A stretch of DNA of 64,000 nucleotides, taken from contig JAJFVD010000003.1 of assembly GCA_021371955.1 (NCBI GenBank), forward strand, positions 124,001 through 188,000, written 5' to 3'. A program made the translations under genes and the position numbers. Positions 16,343 through 26,406 of this stretch are shown here, piece by piece. Numbering within the stretch: position 1 is the first letter of the stretch; each line of letters opens with the position of its first letter. Under the pieces are notes generated by a model. That model was not told the origin of the DNA and did no database searches. It saw only the letters and a list, made by a program, of their open reading frames with translations. Origin of the DNA: Bacteroidales bacterium. GTDB lineage: Bacteria; Bacteroidota; Bacteroidia; Bacteroidales; UBA932.

Positions 16343-16358
16343 AATCTTAGATTTTAGG

Positions 16359-17351
16359 TCAGCTGTTCAAAGTGTCCCACAGAAGATCTTTGAGTTGCGT
16401 CAATCCTTTGTTTGCCACAGAAGAGATAAATATGTGAGGCACTTTTCTTGGGAGTGTCTTTTTTATCTCCTTTTCCAACTCCTCATCCAGCAAATCCGAT
16501 TTTGAAATTGCCAGAATTCTGTCCTTTGTAAGCAGTTCCGGATTATATTGCTTAAGCTCGTTTAGCAGGATCTTATATTCGTCTTTGATGCTTTTCGCGT
16601 CTGCAGGAACTAAGAACAGTAGCATGGAATTACGTTCAATATGCTTTAAGAATCTTAATCCGAGACCTTTCCCCGAATGTGCGCCCTCTATTATTCCCGG
16701 GATATCTGCCATTACAAAAGATTTTTGATCCCTGCACTCAACTATACCCAAACTCGGTTCGAGAGTTGTAAAGGCATAATCGGCAATTTTTGGTCTTGCA
16801 GAAGACATTACAGAGAGCAAAGTCGACTTGCCTGCATTTGGAAAGCCAACAAGCCCCACATCGGCAAGGAGTTTCAGCTCAAGTATGAACCAATTCTCTT
16901 CACCAGGTTCTCCGGGTTGTGAAAAGCGGGGAGTCTGGCGTGTTGCACTTTTGAAAAAAGCATTTCCCATTCCGCCACGGCCTCCTTTTACAAGAATTTT
17001 TTCTTCGCCCTCTTTAGTAATTTCGAAAAGATATTCCCCTGTGTCGGCAACCTTAGCCACAGTACCAAGCGGTACATCCACAATTATGTTTTCACCATCT
17101 GCACCGGTACACAATGCACCACTTCCGGCTCCTCCGTGTGTTGCTCTTATGTGTTTCCTGTACCTTAAATGGATGAGTGTCCAGTACTGTGAGTTTCCTC
17201 TCAGAATTATGTGACCTCCATGCCCTCCATTACCGCCATCCGGCCCGCCTTTTGCCACAAATTTCTCTCTGTGAAGGTGGGTAGATCCTTTGCCTCCGTT
17301 TCCGGAAGCGCAGAAAACACGGACAAAGTCAACAAAATTCGAACTACTCAT
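16359..17351 (-). CDS. obgE: GTPase Obg/CgtA
   Basis: 330 residues. The Gly-rich Obg fold at the N terminus ([19 protein letters not shown], later [12 protein letters not shown]) is followed by a GTPase domain with the P-loop [11 protein letters not shown], switch [10 protein letters not shown] and the SKSDLL specificity loop. It is involved in 50S subunit assembly and stress response. The start codon directly follows the adk stop codon, so the two are coupled. There is no C-terminal OCT extension, as in many short bacterial Obg proteins. Confidence 0.95.
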   Translation of the reverse strand: MSSSNFVDFVRVFCASGNGGKGSTHLHREKFVAKGGPDGGNGGHGGHIILRGNSQYWTLIHLRYRKHIRATHGGAGSGALCTGADGENIIVDVPLGTVAKVADTGEYLFEITKEGEEKILVKGGRGGMGNAFFKSATRQTPRFSQPGEPGEENWFILELKLLADVGLVGFPNAGKSTLLSVMSSARPKIADYAFTTLEPSLGIVECRDQKSFVMADIPGIIEGAHSGKGLGLRFLKHIERNSMLLFLVPADAKSIKDEYKILLNELKQYNPELLTKDRILAISKSDLLDEELEKEIKKTLPRKVPHIFISSVANKGLTQLKDLLWDTLNS

Positions 17352-17927
17352 TTATAATTTATCGATTATTTTGCAGATATCCCTGAAGTTAACTTCGATA
17401 GCCATATCTCCGTTTACCGGGAAGTATTTATTCTGCGATTTGTAATAAGTAATCAGAGGTTCTGTTACTTCATGATATGTCACGATCCTTTTCTTAACAG
17501 TATCAAAATCGGCATCATCCAGCCTTCCTTCAATATTAGCTCTGTGTTGAATTCTCTTTATTATAATACTCTCTTCAATTTCAAGCGACAGTACGGCATC
17601 TATTTTTTTACCGTATGACCCCAGCATTTCATCAAATGCTATTGCCTGATCTATATTTCTGGGGAACCCATCCAGGATAAACCCTTCAAAATTGCCATTG
17701 TCCATACACACCTCGTTCTTAACAATATCCATTACAAGGCTGTCGTGCACGAATTCGCCATTTTCAATTACAGAACGGATAATTTTCCCGGTCTCCGTAT
17801 CTTTTTCAATCTCCTGCCGCAAAAGCTGCCCTGTAGAGATATGTTTAAAATTGTATCTCTTGGCAATTAATTTTGACTGCGTTCCCTTTCCTGCCCCGGG
17901 AGGGCCAAAAATTATTAAATACTTCAT
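17352..17927 (-). CDS. adk: Adenylate kinase (short form)
   Basis: 191 residues, with P-loop GPPGAGKGTQS, AMP-binding HISTGQLLR and the DGFPRN loop. It catalyses ATP + AMP to 2 ADP. The LID (RANIEGRLDDADFDTVKKR) is the short, zinc-free type found in Bacteroidota. It lies 2 bases after hpt and abuts obgE, forming the conserved hpt-adk-obgE order. Confidence 0.96.
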   Translation of the reverse strand: MKYLIIFGPPGAGKGTQSKLIAKRYNFKHISTGQLLRQEIEKDTETGKIIRSVIENGEFVHDSLVMDIVKNEVCMDNGNFEGFILDGFPRNIDQAIAFDEMLGSYGKKIDAVLSLEIEESIIIKRIQHRANIEGRLDDADFDTVKKRIVTYHEVTEPLITYYKSQNKYFPVNGDMAIEVNFRDICKIIDKL

Positions 17928-17929
17928 TC

Positions 17930-18475
17930 TTAAATTGTAGTGTCCAAAACATATATATCTCTATACTGCCTTCCCAGTTCATCATAATCCAAACCGTACC
18001 CTACGATAAAATCGTTTGGTATCTCAATGGCAGCATAATTTATCTTAATCTCTTTCTTGTAAGCTTCCGGCTTAAGAAGAAGCGTACAAATTTTAATATC
18101 TTTAACACCAGCCTTTGTGAGCATGTTGTGCAATTCCACAATTGTAGCTCCCGTATCGACAATATCTTCAACAACTATAACCGATCTTCCCTTTACGTTT
18201 GAAGTAAGACCCATAATCTGCCTAATCTCTCCGGTCGACGATGTTCCGCAATATGAAGAAAGCTTAATGAAGGATAGTTCACACTGAAAATCCAGCATTT
18301 TAAGCAAGTCGGATGTGAACATGAAAGAACCGTTCAGTACCGAAATGAAGAGCGGATTCTCTACCCCTGCATAGTCCCTGTTTAGCTTATCGGCAACAGC
18401 AGCAATCTTTTCCTGAATTACGTCGTGAGGGATACAAATTTTGAAGTTCTTGTCGTGTAGTCTGATGCGCTTCAT
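17930..18475 (-). CDS. hpt: Hypoxanthine phosphoribosyltransferase
   Basis: 181 residues. The PRPP-binding motif VIVVEDIVDTGAT and the N-terminal VLNGSFMF loop identify a type I purine phosphoribosyltransferase that salvages hypoxanthine or guanine. It is the first gene of the minus-strand run hpt-adk-obgE-PAP2-lplA, and is divergent from purE, so a salvage gene and a de novo purine gene share the intergenic region. Confidence 0.93.
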   Translation of the reverse strand: MKRIRLHDKNFKICIPHDVIQEKIAAVADKLNRDYAGVENPLFISVLNGSFMFTSDLLKMLDFQCELSFIKLSSYCGTSSTGEIRQIMGLTSNVKGRSVIVVEDIVDTGATIVELHNMLTKAGVKDIKICTLLLKPEAYKKEIKINYAAIEIPNDFIVGYGLDYDELGRQYRDIYVLDTTI

Positions 18476-18486
18476 GTAAAAAAATA

Positions 18487-18517
18487 TTTGTGCCCGCGAA
18501 ATTAAGTATTAATTTTG
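18487..18517 (+). promoter_or_regulatory. Promoter of purE
   Basis: TTTG at 18487-18490 and TAATTTTG at 18510-18517 match the Bacteroidota -33 and -7 boxes, with a 19-base spacer. The purE ATG is at 18546. Confidence 0.75.
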
Positions 18518-18545
18518 TCTTATACCAATTTAAAGAAAATAACGA

Positions 18546-19061
18546 ATGAATCCATTAGTGAGCATAATTATGGGAAGTACTTCAGATCTTACGGTTATGA
18601 AGCAGGCTGCAGAGTTTTTAAATGAGATGAAAATACCTTTCGAAATAAATGCACTTTCTGCACACAGAGTACCGGAGGAAGTTGTTGCTTTTTCTAAAAA
18701 TGCTGCATTAAGAGGCATTAAAGTTATTATTGCAGGTGCAGGAGGGGCGGCCCATCTTCCGGGAGTGATTGCTGCAATGACTCCGCTGCCTGTAATAGGT
18801 GTTCCAATTAAATCATCAAACTCAATAGACGGCTGGGATTCAATACTCTCAATATTGCAAATGCCTTCCGGGATACCGGTTGCAACAGTTGCACTTGACG
18901 GAGCAAAAAATGCAGCTATCCTTGCACTTCAGATTCTCGCAACCGGCGATCCTCAAAGGATGGATCAGATGGTCAAATTCAAAGCGGAACTGGCAGGAAA
19001 GATTGTGAAAGCAAACGAAGAACTAAATAAGACAGAGTACGAATTCAAAGTAAAAAAATAG
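18546..19061 (+). CDS. purE: N5-carboxyaminoimidazole ribonucleotide mutase
   Basis: 171 residues of class I PurE: IIMGSTSDL phosphate-binding loop, active-site SAHRVPE, and AGAGGAAHLPG. It converts N5-CAIR to CAIR in purine synthesis. The C terminus has the usual PSGIPVATVALDGAKNAAI block. It has its own promoter, and is followed 28 bases later by a HhH barrel gene of unrelated function. Confidence 0.95.
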   Translation: MNPLVSIIMGSTSDLTVMKQAAEFLNEMKIPFEINALSAHRVPEEVVAFSKNAALRGIKVIIAGAGGAAHLPGVIAAMTPLPVIGVPIKSSNSIDGWDSILSILQMPSGIPVATVALDGAKNAAILALQILATGDPQRMDQMVKFKAELAGKIVKANEELNKTEYEFKVKK

Positions 19062-19089
19062 GGTTCTTTTAACAAAATGAGGGGGAGAT

Positions 19090-21048
19090 ATGAGGCGAGC
19101 GGTTTTTATTCTGCTGCACCTGGTGTGCAGTGCTGGTGCCTATTCGCAAAATCGCGATAAAGGCAAATCGGAGGAATTATTAAGTATAATCGAACAGATT
19201 TCGGAAGAGATGGCCGTTTCCGGCATCTCGTCTGCCGAAGAGGCCATTGAATACCTTGAGAATATTGCAGACAATCCTGTAGTAATAAATAAGGCATCAC
19301 CGGCAGAGATGGAAAACCTGCCGTTTCTTACACCATTTATGATCTCTTCGCTTATAGACTACCGAAAGGAATTCGGAGACATTCTTTCACTTGACGAACT
19401 CTCTTTTGTTCCCGGTTTTGACAAACATACGGCAGAAAAGCTCAAATATTTTATCCGGTTATCGTCAGATGACTCCCCGCCGCCCGTTTCAATGCGCTCT
19501 CTCATAAAAGACTCAAAATCAAAACTTTTATTCAGGTTTAATAATACACTTGAAAGACAAAAGGGATATACTCCCGTTACAGCCGAAGAGTGGAGCCGCA
19601 ATCCAAACTGCAGATACCTCTCATTTCCGGGAAGGATTTACTTTCAGTATAAGTACGAATACCCCGGCAGGATAAAATTTTCAATGACATCCGAGAGAGA
19701 TGCGGGAGAAATAGGAGCAGACTGGCTCGGGGCATCTCTTTCTTTTGAAAAGGCAGGCCCATTTCAGCGGATAATCATAGGGGATTATTCTGCCAGATTC
19801 GGTCAGGGTCTGGTTTTGTGGAACTCTTTTTCCATAACATCTCTGCGTGAACCGTCGTCTCTGAAGAAAAACGAATCGGGTGTTGTTCCATACAGCTCTA
19901 CAGATGAAAACAGGTCATTCCGCGGAGTTGCAGCAAATGCTAAATATGGCAATCTGAATCTCACACTGTTTTATTCCAACAGGAATGTTGATGCAAGGAT
20001 TTACAACGGAGGATATACTTCGCTGCTTGTAACCGGATTGCATAACACAACGGCTACTCTTGAACGCAAACGCTCACTCGGTGTGTCTCTGGCAGGAGAA
20101 AACTTAAGCTACGTCGCAACTAACTTTCGCATAGGCCAAACGCTTGCAGTATATTGGTTTGGCATGCCCTATACCGGGAAAGACTCCCTGCTTTTAACCA
20201 GAGCCTCAAAATTCGGATCAACCGGAGCAAACATAAGCGTGGATGGATATGCCGTATTCGGAAGAATCCGTCTCTTTGCTGAAACCGCAATAGATATCGG
20301 CGGAGCTTTTGCTGCGGTTGCCGGAGCATTATGGTCTCCCTCCGGGTCAGCAGAATTTTCTGTACAGTATCGTAATTATTCACGCGACTATGTGTCTCCT
20401 TTTGGAGGAGCCTGTTCTTCCGGAGGAAAGATACAGGGAGAGACAGGTATCAGTGTCGGTGCAAAGTGGAACACCTACAAAAAATGGATACTCAGGTCAT
20501 CGCTGGAGTGGCTGCCTTCTGAAAAAACAGGAAAAATTGTTGCCGAGGCGGAATATCTTTCGGAAAGCATCCTTAATGGATATTTGCGATTTACTAAGAG
20601 AGACAACGGTGAATCCATCCGGCTCAATATTCTCTGGCAAATTTCCCGGATGTTTGAATTGAATACAAGGGGAGAAGTTACTCATTCTTCTGAAGGCGAG
20701 TTGAAAAGAAAAATTGGAGGAATGTTTTTCGGAGAATTTATTTACAGCTCTCTGTCAGGAAAATTAGGCGCTTCATTTCGTGTCGCACCATTTTTTATTC
20801 CCGACTGGAAACTGAGGATATATACATATGAGAGAGATGTACTGTATGGTTTTTCTGTTCCGGCATTAAGCGGAAAAGGAATAAGATGGTATGCCAATTT
20901 AAGATTGGAGGCATGCAGGTGGCTCACTGTATGGTTTAAATTTGCTCAAACCGGATTTTTTGACAGGGATAGAACAGGAGAGGGCCTCGATGAGATATCG
21001 GGACCCTCTAAAAGCGATTATAAACTTGAAATCAGAATAAAATTCTGA
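19090..21048 (+). CDS. Helix-hairpin-helix / beta-barrel outer-membrane protein
   Basis: 652 residues. A signal peptide ends near AYSQ. Residues about 55-125 contain ComEA-type helix-hairpin-helix repeats (INKASPAEMENLPFLTPF, then LSLDELSFVPGFDKHTAEKL). The rest is rich in alternating aromatic beta strands and ends in KLEIRIKF, as expected for an outer-membrane barrel. This architecture is widespread in Bacteroidota. A link to DNA binding or uptake is only suggested by the HhH part; the function is unknown. Confidence 0.75.
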   Translation: MRRAVFILLHLVCSAGAYSQNRDKGKSEELLSIIEQISEEMAVSGISSAEEAIEYLENIADNPVVINKASPAEMENLPFLTPFMISSLIDYRKEFGDILSLDELSFVPGFDKHTAEKLKYFIRLSSDDSPPPVSMRSLIKDSKSKLLFRFNNTLERQKGYTPVTAEEWSRNPNCRYLSFPGRIYFQYKYEYPGRIKFSMTSERDAGEIGADWLGASLSFEKAGPFQRIIIGDYSARFGQGLVLWNSFSITSLREPSSLKKNESGVVPYSSTDENRSFRGVAANAKYGNLNLTLFYSNRNVDARIYNGGYTSLLVTGLHNTTATLERKRSLGVSLAGENLSYVATNFRIGQTLAVYWFGMPYTGKDSLLLTRASKFGSTGANISVDGYAVFGRIRLFAETAIDIGGAFAAVAGALWSPSGSAEFSVQYRNYSRDYVSPFGGACSSGGKIQGETGISVGAKWNTYKKWILRSSLEWLPSEKTGKIVAEAEYLSESILNGYLRFTKRDNGESIRLNILWQISRMFELNTRGEVTHSSEGELKRKIGGMFFGEFIYSSLSGKLGASFRVAPFFIPDWKLRIYTYERDVLYGFSVPALSGKGIRWYANLRLEACRWLTVWFKFAQTGFFDRDRTGEGLDEISGPSKSDYKLEIRIKF

Positions 21049-21061
21049 AAATTTTCGGTTA

Positions 21062-22744
21062 TTATATAGGCTTGATTTTAATCTTTTTGCCCGGCATAAT
21101 TTTGCTTCTTTTAGTGAAGCCGTTGACAGACATTATATCGTTGAGAGTAACTCCTTCAAATTTTCTGGAGATTTCCCATAAAGTGTCCCCTTTCTTAACA
21201 GTGTACATCAGATATTTTCCGGTATGCTTAGGTTCAGCTTTTGGCTCAGAGGTGATAGTCGTTACCGAAGTTGCCGGAGCAACCGATGCTGATGCTATTT
21301 TTTCCGAATCGGAATCTGATGTTACAGGACCATTTTTATGAATAACAAGTCTCTGACCAATGCGAATGGTGGATTTAATTTTGTTCCAGCGCTGGAGGTC
21401 GGATAGTTTCACTCCGTATTTCTGTGCAATGCGCCCCAGAGTTTCCCCCCGTTTGACTTTATGGGTTATTGTTTCATTATTTGATACACGTGCCTTTGTT
21501 TCATTGAACACAATAGGATTAAAGAAAATCGAATCTTTATATGTGTATATCTCTTTTTCCTTATCGACGAAAGCGTTGGTATAGTTGTAAGGAATCCGCA
21601 GAATATACGTTTTATTGGCATTCCCCGGAATAATATCTTTCACATACTGTGGATTAAGGTCTGATACCTCCTGTTTTGAGATACCCACAAGCTCGGCTAT
21701 CTGCTCAAAGTGGAGAGGTTTTTTAATTTCAAATGTATCCACGTGAGCAGGCATTTCCATGCTTCTTGGATTTATACCATGATCCTTGTAATAATTTAAT
21801 GTGTACAGTGCAGCAACGAAAGACGGCACATAACCTCTGGTTTCCTTTGGAAGATATGGATATATGGTCCAGAAATCCCTCGACCCCCCGGCTCTCCTTA
21901 TTGCTTTATTTACATTTCCGGCACCGCAGTTATAAGATGCAATAGCAAGCGACCAGTCTCCGAAAATTGTATATGCGTCTTTAAGATATTTTGCCGCAGC
22001 GTGGGCAGATACAACAGGGTCAAGCCTTTCGTCCACATATGAATTTATTTCCAGGTTATACTGAAGTGCAGTACGGTACATAAACTGCCACATTCCTCTT
22101 GCATTTACTCTCGATGTTGCTCTGGGATTGAGCGCAGACTCAATGATTGCCATGACTTTAAGTTCTTTAGGCATATCATACTGGTCAAACACCTCTTCAA
22201 AAATTGGCAGATAATAGCTGGATAATCCAAGAATAAGGTCAATCTTATTTGGTATTTTTTGAGTATAAAATATAATGTGGTTTTTAATAATATTGTTGTA
22301 CGGCAGAGGAATGAAAGAGTTTATTGCCTTTAGCCTTTTAATAATTACAGAGTCGGGCGTACTTGACGTGAAATTCTCAGTTTCAAGATTTATTGAATAT
22401 GCATTATCAATAGAAAGATTCTTTTGAATATACCACAAACTTAGCAGACTGTCTGTAGAAACAGCCGGCACAGTGATGTCTTCACTGTCAAAGAAAGCCA
22501 GCCCTCCGGGGTTTATTGTGTCATTTGCACTCACTGTATCGGCAATGGGTATAATGCTTGACTCCATTTCCAGTTTAAGAGAGTCGACAGTTTTTCTTAA
22601 CTGCATTACTTCCCGTTCAAGACTCTCTCTTGATTGTCTTTTTTTAAAAACCTGTCCGTATGAGAGCGGGCAAATGAGCATCAGAGCGGCCGTAGCCAGT
22701 AGAATCAATCTGACTCTGCCTGAAAGGATAGTAAAATTGCGCAT
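21062..22744 (-). CDS. mltD: MltD-like lytic transglycosylase with two LysM domains
   Basis: 560 residues: signal peptide, a short coiled coil, then a lysozyme-like SLT domain (about residues 170-330) with the catalytic Glu in AIIESALNPRA, GMWQFM and ASYNCGAGN. Two LysM repeats follow, starting at THKVKRGETLGRIAQKYGV and MYTVKKGDTLWEISRKF. It cleaves peptidoglycan glycan strands in the periplasm. It is adjacent to the DUF5683 and parBA genes in the order usual for the phylum. Confidence 0.92.
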   Translation of the reverse strand: MRNFTILSGRVRLILLATAALMLICPLSYGQVFKKRQSRESLEREVMQLRKTVDSLKLEMESSIIPIADTVSANDTINPGGLAFFDSEDITVPAVSTDSLLSLWYIQKNLSIDNAYSINLETENFTSSTPDSVIIKRLKAINSFIPLPYNNIIKNHIIFYTQKIPNKIDLILGLSSYYLPIFEEVFDQYDMPKELKVMAIIESALNPRATSRVNARGMWQFMYRTALQYNLEINSYVDERLDPVVSAHAAAKYLKDAYTIFGDWSLAIASYNCGAGNVNKAIRRAGGSRDFWTIYPYLPKETRGYVPSFVAALYTLNYYKDHGINPRSMEMPAHVDTFEIKKPLHFEQIAELVGISKQEVSDLNPQYVKDIIPGNANKTYILRIPYNYTNAFVDKEKEIYTYKDSIFFNPIVFNETKARVSNNETITHKVKRGETLGRIAQKYGVKLSDLQRWNKIKSTIRIGQRLVIHKNGPVTSDSDSEKIASASVAPATSVTTITSEPKAEPKHTGKYLMYTVKKGDTLWEISRKFEGVTLNDIMSVNGFTKRSKIMPGKKIKIKPI

Positions 22745-22745
22745 C

Positions 22746-23657
22746 TTAAAATGTAAAGTTGATTGATACTCCCAGTGCGGGAGTCATGTTATTAATATAT
22801 CTTTTATCAATAGGCTCAATAAGAGCCGGACTGAACGTTGCCGAAAGGTCGTCGCTTATGTCAAAATCCTTAAGGTGTGCAAACACATTGGCGTCAATAA
22901 TATTAAGGGCATAAACAACAACTCCGGCAAGAATGGAGTAATCACGCATTCTGCGGTAGGAGTCCCTGTAGTACTTGAGTGTCTCGGCACTGGCTGTGCC
23001 GCTGTAACCGGACCCCGGTGTGGTAGCCTGGTTGTGAAGGTCTTTGTAATATTTGTATTGCTGGTTATTGCTGCTGACAAAATATCCTGCGGTTATCAGC
23101 CCCCCGTATATAATTGGAATCTTCCAGTAGTCTCCGTTGTATGCCTGTCCGAGTCCGGGAAGCATCGCAGAATAAACAGATGCTCTTGCCGGCAATACAT
23201 CTTTGTTGTATTTGAAAGATACAGCTCCGTCAAGAATACCACCCCAATATGTTAGAGCAGCAGCGGCATAAAATAAATTCCTCTTTACCCTGAAGTTGTT
23301 GTCACCGCTCTCCTGAAAGCGGGAATTATTGTGTATCCCACCATAAATAAAGGCTCCCATTCCACCGTAAAGCACCGGAAGTTTCCAGTAGTCGCGGTTA
23401 TAAATCTGTGCCGTACCCGGAAGAATCATGGATCCAAACCAAAGTCTCGACAGGTTAACAGAATCTTTGTGGGCCAGACTTTTGAAATACCTTTTAATAG
23501 TATACTCAGGGGGACGGGGTTTTGTTTCCTTCTCCTTGTTAATGTCAGTTTGCTGTCCGGATCCCGGAGGACCCGCCTGACGCATATTTCCCAGAAACTG
23601 TCCGCGGAGAGTCAGTGAGACAATAAGAGTCAGCAGGAGAATAGTAAACTTTCGCAC
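22746..23657 (-). CDS. DUF5683 family protein with an internal duplication
   Basis: 303 residues with a signal peptide (MRKFTILLLTLIVSLTLRG). Two copies of a motif are present: GTAQIYNRDYWKLPVLYGG and GLGQAYNGDYWKIPIIYGG, about 80 residues apart, each within a hydrophobic helical segment. DUF5683 proteins are common beside parAB in Bacteroidota; their function is unknown. It starts 11 bases after parB and ends 1 base before the transglycosylase. Confidence 0.85.
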   Translation of the reverse strand: MRKFTILLLTLIVSLTLRGQFLGNMRQAGPPGSGQQTDINKEKETKPRPPEYTIKRYFKSLAHKDSVNLSRLWFGSMILPGTAQIYNRDYWKLPVLYGGMGAFIYGGIHNNSRFQESGDNNFRVKRNLFYAAAALTYWGGILDGAVSFKYNKDVLPARASVYSAMLPGLGQAYNGDYWKIPIIYGGLITAGYFVSSNNQQYKYYKDLHNQATTPGSGYSGTASAETLKYYRDSYRRMRDYSILAGVVVYALNIIDANVFAHLKDFDISDDLSATFSPALIEPIDKRYINNMTPALGVSINFTF

Positions 23658-23668
23658 GACTTGAGATA

Positions 23669-24568
23669 CTAAAGGTTTGTTTTTTCAAGAGCTTTCAGAA
23701 AATCGGCAATCTCGCCGTCTCCACCGAAGCGCAATGTAATGGATCCTCCCCCTTTTTCATCTTTTTTGAGGGAGACATTATTGTTAAAGTACCTTCCTAA
23801 GATATCAATAACCCGGAAATAAGATTCATCCAGTTCTGAAGTCTGCTCCGGGGTCTTCTTATCGGCTTTGGGAGAGGAAATTTTCTTTGCTTTTTCTTCC
23901 GAGGCTCTCACAGAAAGGTCCTGCTCAATAATTTGATTGCAGAGTTTAAGTTGTTTGGCCTGATTGTCAACTGCAAGAAGAGCTTTTGCGTGGCCCATGG
24001 AAATTTTTCCTGCACGGATTGCAAGCTGAATCTCAGCCGGAAGCCGCAGTAGTCTCAGATAATTGGTAATAGTGGCTCTTTTTTTTCCTACTCTGTCGGC
24101 CATCTGCTCCTGCGTGAGGCTACACTCTTCAATTAATCTTTCGAAGCTGAGGGCAATTTCTATAGAGTCAAGATTTTCACGCTGAATATTTTCTACAATA
24201 GCCATCTCAAGCATACCCTGGTCGTCTGCCTTTCTGATATATGCGGGTATATAAGTGAGTCCGGCAAGCTGAGCAGCCCGGAACCTTCTTTCTCCGCTTA
24301 TTATCTGGTAGCTTCCGGATTCCGTTTGCCTCACAGTGATTGGCTGAATTAAGCCAAGAGTTTTAATTGAGTCTGCAAGTTCGGCAAGAGCATCCTGATC
24401 GAATGTGCTCCTTGGCTGATATGGGTTAGCTACGATTTTTTCAATTGCTATCTCGGAAATAGATGCAGGAGTCGCCTGTCCTTCGGAAGTTGAAGGCCTG
24501 TTGAAAGGCATGTTGTTTGCGTCCGATATGAGGGCTCCGAGACCCCTTCCCAATGCAGGTTTCTTCAT
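23669..24568 (-). CDS. parB: Chromosome partitioning protein ParB
   Basis: 299 residues. The ParB/Spo0J N-terminal CTPase domain has the box ISGERRFRAAQLAGL, the central HTH is RVGKKRATITNYLRLLRLP, and a C-terminal dimerisation part follows. It spreads from parS sites and works with ParA in chromosome segregation. It lies 6 bases downstream of parA. I did not spot a canonical parS palindrome near the genes. Confidence 0.94.
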   Translation of the reverse strand: MKKPALGRGLGALISDANNMPFNRPSTSEGQATPASISEIAIEKIVANPYQPRSTFDQDALAELADSIKTLGLIQPITVRQTESGSYQIISGERRFRAAQLAGLTYIPAYIRKADDQGMLEMAIVENIQRENLDSIEIALSFERLIEECSLTQEQMADRVGKKRATITNYLRLLRLPAEIQLAIRAGKISMGHAKALLAVDNQAKQLKLCNQIIEQDLSVRASEEKAKKISSPKADKKTPEQTSELDESYFRVIDILGRYFNNNVSLKKDEKGGGSITLRFGGDGEIADFLKALEKTNL

Positions 24569-24574
24569 ATTTTA

Positions 24575-25345
24575 CTACCTCGTATTCTTTTTAATAATCT
24601 CTTTTGCCAGATTGAGATAGTTGTTTGCACCTGCAGATATGGCATCATGCAGAATAACCGGCTTCCCGAACGATGGGGCTTCACTCAGACGCACATTTCT
24701 CTGAATGACGGTATTGAAAACCATCTCGCCAAAATGTGTCCTGACCTCTTCCACAACCTGATTTGCGTGCCTTAGCCTTCCGTCAAACATGGTAAGAAGG
24801 AATCCTTCTATCTGAAGTGAAGTATTGAGTCTGTTCTGAACCAGCTTTATAGTATTGAGAAGTTTTCCAAGCCCCTCAAGCGCAAAATATTCACACTGAA
24901 CCGGTATAAGAACAGAGTCGGCAGCAGAAAGAGCATTTATCGTAATAACTCCAAGCGACGGAGAACAGTCAATAATTATATAGTCAAATTTATCTTTCAC
25001 ACTTTCAATGGCCCTTTTAAGAACAAGTTCCCTGTCGGGGATATTAAGCATCTCAATTTCCGCACCAACCAGATTGATATGAGAAGGAACAAGTTTTAAC
25101 CCGTTCACTTCAGTGTCAAGCATAATATCTGCAAGCTCTACCTTGCCTATAAGGGTTTCGTAAAGGGTTTGCCGGGATGTGGAGTCTGGATCGAAGTTAA
25201 ACCCCGAAGTAGAGTTTGCCTGGGGATCGGCATCAACAATTAAGGTACTCTTTTCCATTACAGCCAGCGAGGCGGCAAGATTTATTGCTGTTGTAGTCTT
25301 TCCTACTCCTCCCTTCTGATTTGCGATAGCTATTATTTTTCCCAT
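24575..25345 (-). CDS. parA: Chromosome partitioning ATPase ParA
   Basis: 256 residues with deviant Walker [16 protein letters not shown], switch DADPQANST and [10 protein letters not shown]. It is the short ParA/Soj type without an N-terminal HTH, typical for chromosomal systems. It is the first gene of parA-parB-DUF5683-mltD and is divergent from the lipid kinase gene. Confidence 0.95.
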   Translation of the reverse strand: MGKIIAIANQKGGVGKTTTAINLAASLAVMEKSTLIVDADPQANSTSGFNFDPDSTSRQTLYETLIGKVELADIMLDTEVNGLKLVPSHINLVGAEIEMLNIPDRELVLKRAIESVKDKFDYIIIDCSPSLGVITINALSAADSVLIPVQCEYFALEGLGKLLNTIKLVQNRLNTSLQIEGFLLTMFDGRLRHANQVVEEVRTHFGEMVFNTVIQRNVRLSEAPSFGKPVILHDAISAGANNYLNLAKEIIKKNTR

Positions 25346-25378
25346 ATAAATTCAACACAAAACTTAGTCGTCAAACTG

Positions 25379-25386
25379 CAAATTTA
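25379..25386 (-). promoter_or_regulatory. -7 box of the parA promoter
   Basis: TAAATTTG on the minus strand is a perfect -7 box 33 bases upstream of the parA ATG. A TTTG at 25403-25406 is 16 bases further upstream, shorter than the usual spacer. Confidence 0.5.
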
Positions 25387-25417
25387 CAAAATCTTTTTAT
25401 AGCAAAACTAAATATAT

Positions 25418-25425
25418 TACATTTG
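25418..25425 (+). promoter_or_regulatory. -7 box of the lipid kinase promoter
   Basis: TACATTTG is a perfect TAnnTTTG box, with a T-rich stretch (25394-25398) at the -33 distance. It overlaps the in-frame TTG at 25423, which argues that the real start is the ATG at 25450. Confidence 0.6.
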
Positions 25426-25449
25426 CCAATAACAAATAGGGGAGGGTTA

Positions 25450-26406
25450 ATGGAAAAGAGTGGCTGGATGGTAATTGTCAATCCTAAAGCGGGGGACGGA
25501 AGAGGCTTGTCGGATTGGCCCTTAATATCTAATACTATGAACCGCAATGGTTTGGAGTACGTTTGTCACTTTACCGAACATAAATATCACACTGTAGAAC
25601 TCACTGTAAAAGCGATAAAAGAGGGCTACAGGAAGATAGTTGGAGTTGGGGGAGACGGAACCCTTCACGAGATAGTAAACGGAATTTTTCTTCAGAATGA
25701 AATCCCCTCACAAGAGATCACTGTTGGGGTTATTCCCACAGGTGTAGGCAATGACCGGGCGCGTGGCGCAGGAATAGCCGAAGGATATAACATGGCTATA
25801 AAATCACTGGCAGATTGTAATACGCAATTACAGGATTCGGGGGTGGCAGAATATTACGAATCGGGCGTAAAGCATGTCCGGTATATGATTAATGCTGCCG
25901 GGGTCGGATTTGATGCCGATGTGAATGAAAAATACAATTGGTTCAAAGATGAGGGTAAAAGAGGGAAATGGCGTTTTTTGCAAAGCTTTACCAGATCAAT
26001 TTTCCTTTATCGTCCAAAAAGATTTACCATAAGGGCAGACGGCCGGGTTGTATACAAATCTAAGTTGCTTCTTGCAACACTGGGGATTGGGATGTATAGC
26101 GGAGGCGGCATTATTTCAATGCCGGATGCAAAATTTGACGATTCACTTTATGATATTATAATCGTAAGAATGATGCCCCGCTTTAAAATGCTGAGGTTCT
26201 TAAGTAATCTGAAAAACGGGAAACCGAAAGACGATGAAAAATTAATCCGGATAAGGGCATCAGTAGTTGAAATATCTAGCAATCCTCCAAGCGGAATCGA
26301 AATTGACGGTGAAGCACTGGGGATGTTGCCTGCAAAATTTTCTATTCTGCCAATGTCTATCCGTTTTGTTATTCTCAAACAGGATCAACATCTGTCGCAA
26401 CAGTAA
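25450..26406 (+). CDS. Diacylglycerol/lipid kinase family protein (YegS/BmrU-like)
   Basis: 318 residues from ATG at 25450; an upstream TTG is rejected because it lies in the promoter box. The DAGK catalytic fold is shown by IVNPKAGDGRG, GVGGDGTLHEIVNGI and PTGVGNDRARG. It probably phosphorylates diacylglycerol or a related lipid, recycling it to phosphatidate at the inner membrane; sphingosine-type substrates are possible in Bacteroidota. Its 3' end overlaps convergent priA by 32 bases. Confidence 0.87.
   Translation: MEKSGWMVIVNPKAGDGRGLSDWPLISNTMNRNGLEYVCHFTEHKYHTVELTVKAIKEGYRKIVGVGGDGTLHEIVNGIFLQNEIPSQEITVGVIPTGVGNDRARGAGIAEGYNMAIKSLADCNTQLQDSGVAEYYESGVKHVRYMINAAGVGFDADVNEKYNWFKDEGKRGKWRFLQSFTRSIFLYRPKRFTIRADGRVVYKSKLLLATLGIGMYSGGGIISMPDAKFDDSLYDIIIVRMMPRFKMLRFLSNLKNGKPKDDEKLIRIRASVVEISSNPPSGIEIDGEALGMLPAKFSILPMSIRFVILKQDQHLSQQ

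Noticed and set aside
23669..25345. parS centromere site near parAB.
   Set aside because: No palindrome of the TGTTyCACGTGrAACA type was found around the genes; parS may lie elsewhere.
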